From assembly GCA_002418285.1 (NCBI GenBank), contig DIDT01000042.1, positions 1 to 21,117 on the forward strand: DNA of 21,117 nt, in the 5' to 3' direction. The position numbers and the translations under genes were made by a program. Positions 17,484 through 21,117 of this stretch are shown piece by piece. The stretch comes from Phycisphaerales bacterium UBA5793 (GTDB lineage Bacteria; Planctomycetota; Phycisphaerae; Phycisphaerales; UBA5793). Below the pieces are notes generated by a model. The model was not told the origin of the DNA, made no database searches, and saw nothing but the letters and a program-made list of their open reading frames with translations. The stretch's first letter is position 1; each line of letters starts with the position of its first letter.

Positions 17484-18241
17484 GTGATCCTCCGTTGCGG
17501 ATTGTGGTGCAGGTAGTAGACGCAGCGGGCGAGAAGGCGGGTGCGCGCGAGATCGAGGATTTCATCGAGGCGCGCATCGCGCTGTCGGCTGCGATCCATG
17601 AACGTCGCGCTGCGGTGCCAGCGGCGAAACTCGCTCTCGATCCACGCTCGTTGTGCCGCGCTGAGGCCATCCAGGCGTTCGCCGAGCAATGCCCGCGATG
17701 CGAGCAACGTGCGCGGCCAATTGAGTTCAGCCAGGGCGTCGAGCAGCCGCGCATCACTCGGGCGCGGCGGCCCTTCGTAGCGCCTCATCCCGGCCCGTTC
17801 GAAGAACGGATTGACCCGCCCCATCGCCGCCAGCGATTCAACATAGGGCGTCTGGGCATGTTCGATGGCATGTTTGACGAGTCGCACCGCCAGCCCCAGT
17901 CCGCGGTAGCGCGGATCCAGAATCACCCGCGTGATGGCGCGAATCTCCCGATTGAGTAGCGTTGCCGCTTCGCCGAGTTTCAAGCCGTGGTAGCGGCCGC
18001 CGGTCGCCGCATCGCGCAAGGCGCAGCACAACTGTGGCCGAGCCATGACGAGTACACCGACCAGCACGGATTCGCAGTCGTGACCAACGTAACGCCCCAC
18101 TGCGGTCAGGCGATCGTGACGCATTGCGTAGACGGCCGTCGGTGCGTACGGCGTGCCGGATTTGTAGTGATGCTCGGCCAGCGCACGGTAGTCGCGCCAG
18201 TCACCGGGCTCGATGCGCAACATTTCATCGGTCGGGAGCAC
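17480..18241 (-). CDS. GNAT acyltransferase, COG2401-type C-terminal half
   Basis: Predicted acyl-CoA-dependent acyltransferase of unknown substrate. The 253-aa product shows EHHYKSG near residues 23-29, then LVGVLVMARP, AITRVILDP (102-110) and the acyl-CoA-binding loop RYRGLGLA (111-118), followed by PYVESLAAMGRVNPFFERAGM (~133-152). The NPFFERAGM element is characteristic of the acetyltransferase domain of COG2401, where it is fused to an ABC ATPase; here the ATPase is the preceding overlapping gene. The start is uncertain: GTG 18241 has AGGAG eight bases upstream, GTG 18247 would give a GTGA overlap with the ATPase stop, and ATG 18223 is also possible. Confidence 0.82.
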   Translation of the reverse strand: MLPTDEMLRIEPGDWRDYRALAEHHYKSGTPYAPTAVYAMRHDRLTAVGRYVGHDCESVLVGVLVMARPQLCCALRDAATGGRYHGLKLGEAATLLNREIRAITRVILDPRYRGLGLAVRLVKHAIEHAQTPYVESLAAMGRVNPFFERAGMRRYEGPPRPSDARLLDALAELNWPRTLLASRALLGERLDGLSAAQRAWIESEFRRWHRSATFMDRSRQRDARLDEILDLARTRLLARCVYYLHHNPQRRIT

Positions 18242-18243
18242 GC

Positions 18244-18939
18244 TCACGACTCCTGCTCGCCGTCTGTGTTTTCGACGCGCCGGTGAATCTCGACGCCGCC
18301 ACCGAGCGGTTTGTACACGATGACATCCGGATTGATCGCTTCGATGAGATCTTCGTGCGTCGTCGCCGCGATGAAGCACACCTGCGGACAGCGGCGCACC
18401 CATCTGCCCACGTTGCGCGCCACGACCGAGGCCGTGAGACGATCGAGCGTCGCGCCGAACTCGTCGGCCAGCACGACGATCTCAGCCAGCTCATCGGCGT
18501 GGGTGGCGCGCTCGATGAGACGAGCCAGGCCGAAGCGGTAGCGCTGGCCATCGCTCAACTCGCTCGGCCGGCGGAGCATGTTGAACGCGTCGGCGAGTCC
18601 GGCCAGCGAGAGGATCAGCGTGGCCTCTTCGATCGTTCTGCCGATCTGTTCGATAATGGGGCGATCGTCGTCGTAGCTCAACACATCTTCAAAGCGCAGA
18701 CAGCCGCGCACTTCATCGGCAATGCAGCGGAGGATGGTGGACTTGCCGCTGCCGCTGGGACCGGTGATGAAGATCACCTCACCGCCGCGCAGATTCAAGT
18801 CGGTGCGCGGCACGACGATGCACTGGCGCTGGTCGTCCACGCCGAGGCCGAACATCGCGGCAATCTCCAACACGCGATCGCTCGGCTCCACGGCTGTCGG
18901 CACACTCCGCTTGATGGTGATCGCGCGCGACCAGCTCAT
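18244..18939 (-). CDS. Stand-alone ABC-type ATPase, COG2401-type N-terminal half
   Basis: Soluble ABC ATPase, not linked to any transporter. The 231 residues hold Walker A GPSGSGKST (60-68), a divergent signature LSDGQRYRFGLARL (from 128), Walker B IVVLADE (154-160) with catalytic Glu160, and the switch His195 in ATTHEDL. There is no membrane segment and no permease gene nearby. It overlaps the GNAT gene downstream, and the pair together corresponds to the ATPase-acetyltransferase fusion of COG2401. By analogy with soluble ABC ATPases it could remodel or load the GNAT partner on DNA or RNA; this is inference. The ATG overlaps the stop of the upstream HTH gene (ATGA). Confidence 0.88.
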   Translation of the reverse strand: MSWSRAITIKRSVPTAVEPSDRVLEIAAMFGLGVDDQRQCIVVPRTDLNLRGGEVIFITGPSGSGKSTILRCIADEVRGCLRFEDVLSYDDDRPIIEQIGRTIEEATLILSLAGLADAFNMLRRPSELSDGQRYRFGLARLIERATHADELAEIVVLADEFGATLDRLTASVVARNVGRWVRRCPQVCFIAATTHEDLIEAINPDVIVYKPLGGGVEIHRRVENTDGEQES

Positions 18940-19361
18940 GCCCGCCTCGCCTTGGGTTCGAATTCGAATCCCTGCATCTCGAACTGGGCGAGAATGGCAT
19001 CGGTCTCGCGACGGACGATGTGCAGGGTGAGTTTGCCGCGCCGGGCGGTCTCACGCAGGGCGTGGCGCTGGAGGATGTGCACCTCGGCCACCGTGCGGCG
19101 CTGCCGCGTCCACTGGCCGCGATGCGCGAGGATGAAGCCGAAGAGCGGGCTGCGCAGGTGGCGAAGGAGTTGGCGCGTCCGTCGCCGCACCGTGCCGGGA
19201 TGCACGCCGATGAGGCTGGCCAGCTGGTTCGCGGACATGCCCCTGTCGTAGAAGCCTTCGACGATGGCTCGGTCGGCCGGGCTCAGGTAGCGTAACGGGA
19301 ACAGCAAACCTGCCACAACCTGCAAGAAGGTGCAACAACGCGATAGAACGCGGCGGGGCAA
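18936..19361 (-). CDS. Sigma-region-4-like helix-turn-helix protein
   Basis: Probable DNA-binding protein of up to 141 aa. LSPADRAIVEGFYDRGMSANQLASLIGVHPGTVRRRTRQLLRHL (starting near residue 26) resembles a sigma-70 region 4 or transposase-type HTH, with the turn around SLIGVHPGT. The C-terminal half is basic and helical (HILQRHALRETARRGKLTLHIVRRETDAIL). It could be a regulator of this operon or the DNA-recognition partner of the ABC ATPase encoded next. No ATG is available; TTG 19361 lies 4 bases after the upstream stop and GTG 19316 is an alternative, so the start is unsure. Its stop overlaps the ATPase start. Confidence 0.75.
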   Translation of the reverse strand: MPRRVLSRCCTFLQVVAGLLFPLRYLSPADRAIVEGFYDRGMSANQLASLIGVHPGTVRRRTRQLLRHLRSPLFGFILAHRGQWTRQRRTVAEVHILQRHALRETARRGKLTLHIVRRETDAILAQFEMQGFEFEPKARRA

Positions 19362-19365
19362 AGAC

Positions 19366-19590
19366 TTACGCCACGGATCGGCGCGCGGACCATAACTGCC
19401 ACTCGGACCAGGTGCGACCTTCAGCTGGGAACGGCAGAACTGCCACTACCCGCGATTTCGACGTCGTCAACGCGGGTGACGTGCGCCACGAAGCGCACAG
19501 CGCACAGAAGCGCACACGCCCTTCGACGGCCGTTTGACCGCCCGTTGAGGGGGGATCGAAGGGTCGTCGATAAGCGACGTTTCGGCTCAT
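19366..19590 (-). CDS. Small CxxC protein
   Basis: Function unknown. The 74-aa product is basic, with one CxxC (FCALC, Cys29 and Cys32) and a Trp-rich end (AEGRTWSEWQLWSARRS). A single CxxC could join with another molecule to bind zinc. Support for it being real comes from its ATG overlapping the stop of the 260-aa gene (ATGA) and its stop lying 4 bases from a possible start of the next gene, as elsewhere in this packed operon. Confidence 0.5.
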   Translation of the reverse strand: MSRNVAYRRPFDPPSTGGQTAVEGRVRFCALCASWRTSPALTTSKSRVVAVLPFPAEGRTWSEWQLWSARRSVA

Positions 19591-20369
19591 GATGTCACCA
19601 CCGATCCGAAGTCGGTCACCACGATGAACCCTCGCCTCTGCATCGCCGAACACACCGACACCAGATCCTCGCCCGGCCGCACATCACCTGGACGAATGAG
19701 GCAGTAGACCACGGGGAAGTCAGCATGCTGGATCTCGTCGAGCGTCATGCCATTCAGCCCCGGCCGATCGATACTGCCGTACATGAACATGCAGCCGAAC
19801 TCACGCAGATGATTGAAACCGCCCCGCTGCGGCCAGCCCTCCAGAATCACGCTGTGACTCGTCGCATCCTCGATCATGCGCAGCCGACCGAGCCACTCAG
19901 GACCGAGTTGCGAGCAGTGGTCGAGCACAACCTCCGTGTCTTCGCAGGGTGCCAGATTCTCCAACACGATCTGCATGCGCTTGATGCTTCTTCTCGTTGA
20001 CAACAACACCAGGTCGTTGGCGGGATCTCCCATGTAGGTGAGCACGCGTCGGCCGGCGCTGCGCACCGGCGCCACGAACGCTTCGGCGTAGGTGGCGAAC
20101 AGGCCGCTGTATCCGCCGCCCTCGGCCGTTCGGCCATGCGTGCCCGTGCAGAACTGGATGTACTTCGAGCGATTGCCGTTGGGCAGGATCTGCGGCTTGT
20201 AGCCCCAGCCGAACCACACCATCGCGGCCCTGCCGCCGGCACTGATGAACGAGCCGAGATCCGTCTCGATCATGCCTGGCCAACCGACGTCGCGACGCCA
20301 CTGATTGACGGTGCCATCGCCTCCAGCGCCGACGGGCATGTTGTGAACGACTTGAGCGACGTCGAGCAT
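19587..20369 (-). CDS. Hypothetical protein of phage-like operon (260 aa)
   Basis: Not recognised. The 260-aa product is soluble with no signal peptide (MLDVAQVVHNMPVGAGGDG start). It has alternating short beta strands and helices: VWFGWGYKP, RRVLTYMGDP, TEVVLDHCS, SHSVILEGWP, FGCMFMYGS, FPVVYCLIRPGD and RRGFIVVTDFGS. Evenly spaced hydrophobic strands, several followed by an acidic or aromatic residue (Asp in LDHCS, Glu in LEGWP), suggest a TIM-barrel-like fold, as in glycosidase-like proteins. This is a guess from pattern. The ATG at 20369 follows AGAGGT by about 7 bases. It lies between the 83-aa gene (11-bp gap) and the CxxC gene (4-base overlap). Confidence 0.72.
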   Translation of the reverse strand: MLDVAQVVHNMPVGAGGDGTVNQWRRDVGWPGMIETDLGSFISAGGRAAMVWFGWGYKPQILPNGNRSKYIQFCTGTHGRTAEGGGYSGLFATYAEAFVAPVRSAGRRVLTYMGDPANDLVLLSTRRSIKRMQIVLENLAPCEDTEVVLDHCSQLGPEWLGRLRMIEDATSHSVILEGWPQRGGFNHLREFGCMFMYGSIDRPGLNGMTLDEIQHADFPVVYCLIRPGDVRPGEDLVSVCSAMQRRGFIVVTDFGSVVTS

Positions 20370-20380
20370 GCTGCTACCTC

Positions 20381-20632
20381 TCATTCCGCCAAATCGGGAA
20401 CATGGAACGCGCGAGTCCGTCGATACCTGCTGTGGATGTGTTTCGCAAGATCCTCGATCGAGAGCCGACCCATCCACTCGCGCGAGAAGCGCAGTTCAAA
20501 CGCCTTGTGATCGGCCGTCCACACCTCGATGAAGTACACGTCCTGGTCGTCGAGACCGACCGCAACGAGATCGCACTTGCCGTCTTGCACAAGCCAGTCG
20601 AAGATGACATCGAGTTTCCGGTCATTGTCCAC
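20381..20632 (-). CDS. Hypothetical protein (83 aa)
   Basis: Function unknown. The product is a small alpha/beta protein with DLVAVGLDDQDVYFIEVWTAD (two beta strands), FELRFSREWMG and a helix, ending HVPDLAE. No catalytic motif stands out. The start is a GTG at 20632, 1 base after the stop of the upstream winged-helix gene, without a clear ribosome binding site, so coupling is likely. An overlapping frame beginning at 20634 with ATG gives a less protein-like sequence and was set aside. Confidence 0.6.
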   Translation of the reverse strand: MDNDRKLDVIFDWLVQDGKCDLVAVGLDDQDVYFIEVWTADHKAFELRFSREWMGRLSIEDLAKHIHSRYRRTRAFHVPDLAE

Positions 20633-20633
20633 A

Positions 20634-21074
20634 TCAGTACGCTCTCAGCGGCGACTCCCTTCCGAAGAGCAACGTCTGCCCCGTAGCCGCGTCGACGGCC
20701 GGCGATCGCTTCGTGCGATGCACCTCAGCCAGGTCGGTGAGGCCGGCCCGGCGTCGATCATCCAGCCACGAGCGAATCAGGTCGGCATCGCCGGTCAGCG
20801 CGTAGCCCTGGCCGTTGGCGACGAGCACCTCTTCGGCACCATGCTCGCGAAGCAGCTCGCGTGCGCGACGCACGGCCTCTCTGATGCGCCGCCGCCTGGT
20901 CTCGTGTCCCATCGACGCCGGCAGGCCGAGATGCGATGCCAGGTCGGCGGCGCTCACGAACGAGCCGTCGCCGCGGTGCGCTTCGAGGATCTGCACCACG
21001 GCGACAGCGCGCCGTTCGATCGTCTCAGGCGTCGGCCGAACGCCGTTTTCGAGTTGTCGATCTCGATCGGTCAT
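20634..21074 (-). CDS. Winged-helix-like DNA-binding protein
   Basis: The 146-aa product has an N-terminal basic helix (ETIERRAVAVVQILEAHRG), then an HTH-like SFVSAADLASHLGLPASMGHETRRRRIREAVRRARELL and a wing-like strand pair (EEVLVANGQGYALTGD, about residues 81-96). It ends with a charged helix and a tail. This pattern fits phage replication or regulatory proteins that bind DNA through a winged helix; it could be the first regulator of this operon. The ATG at 21074 would overlap a stop codon of an upstream frame by 4 bases (ATGA). Confidence 0.72.
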   Translation of the reverse strand: MTDRDRQLENGVRPTPETIERRAVAVVQILEAHRGDGSFVSAADLASHLGLPASMGHETRRRRIREAVRRARELLREHGAEEVLVANGQGYALTGDADLIRSWLDDRRRAGLTDLAEVHRTKRSPAVDAATGQTLLFGRESPLRAY

Positions 21075-21117
21075 CGAGTCGCCGTCCCGTCTTGGGATCG
21101 AAGTTCATGAGCAGCAG
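21071..21117 (-). CDS. C-terminal fragment of an upstream gene cut by the window edge
   Basis: Only 14 codons and a stop are visible. One frame ends ...ELRSQDGTATR with a TGA overlapping the next ATG (ATGA), as at other junctions of this operon. Another frame, reading NFDPKTGRRLDDRS and continuing about 50 bases into the next gene, looks more protein-like. Which of the two is real cannot be decided from this window. Confidence 0.3.
   Translation of the reverse strand, partial: AAHELRSQDGTATR

Noticed and set aside
18124..19251. Plus-strand open frame (375 codons) opposite the ABC ATPase and HTH genes
   Set aside because: Antisense to Walker-motif-containing ATPase; composition (Arg/His/Ala-rich) is typical of a shadow.

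Overview
The window looks like a chromosomal segment of a planctomycete, most likely of the Phycisphaerae type. The GC content is high. There is a pseudopilin with the H-X9-DG motif typical of planctomycetes, secreted proteins with a shared C-terminal domain, a DUF6677-type membrane protein and a small S21. This placement rests on gene content only; there is no rRNA here.

Layout. 1-2416 (minus): an S41 C-terminal-processing protease followed by tsaD, which runs off the left edge. 2645-6045 (minus): an exported jelly-roll-like protein behind its own intrinsic terminator, then an H-X9-DG pseudopilin coupled by a 4-base overlap to a secreted endonuclease/exonuclease/phosphatase-fold enzyme. 6168-9785 (plus): pdxA, a TonB-like protein with a long Pro/Glu linker, and two hsp20 genes. 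A strong hairpin at 9809-9841 separates these from the convergent minus-strand set: hppA (membrane pyrophosphatase with an unusual extra-cytoplasmic insertion), rpsU, a 160-aa planctomycete-type hypothetical and a hyperacidic 137-aa protein (9872-13999). 14201-14928 (plus): two small membrane proteins, overlapping by 4 bases.

14953-21117 (minus): a tightly packed, phage-like operon with ATGA/GTGA junctions. In order of transcription it encodes a partial gene at the window edge, a winged-helix-like protein, an 83-aa protein, a 260-aa unknown, a 74-aa CxxC protein, a sigma-region-4-like HTH protein, a stand-alone ABC ATPase, a GNAT acyltransferase, a ParB-fold protein, a probable small terminase and a large terminase. 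No portal or capsid genes follow terL; the block stops 24 bp from host-like genes.

The most interesting part is the ABC-ATPase/GNAT pair. It resembles COG2401 (an ABC ATPase fused to an acetyltransferase) split into two overlapping genes, next to ParB and terminase genes. A phage DNA-modification or DNA-handling role is possible but is inference. No tRNA, rRNA, CRISPR array or insertion sequence was recognised, and no stretch over 300 bases lacks a gene.
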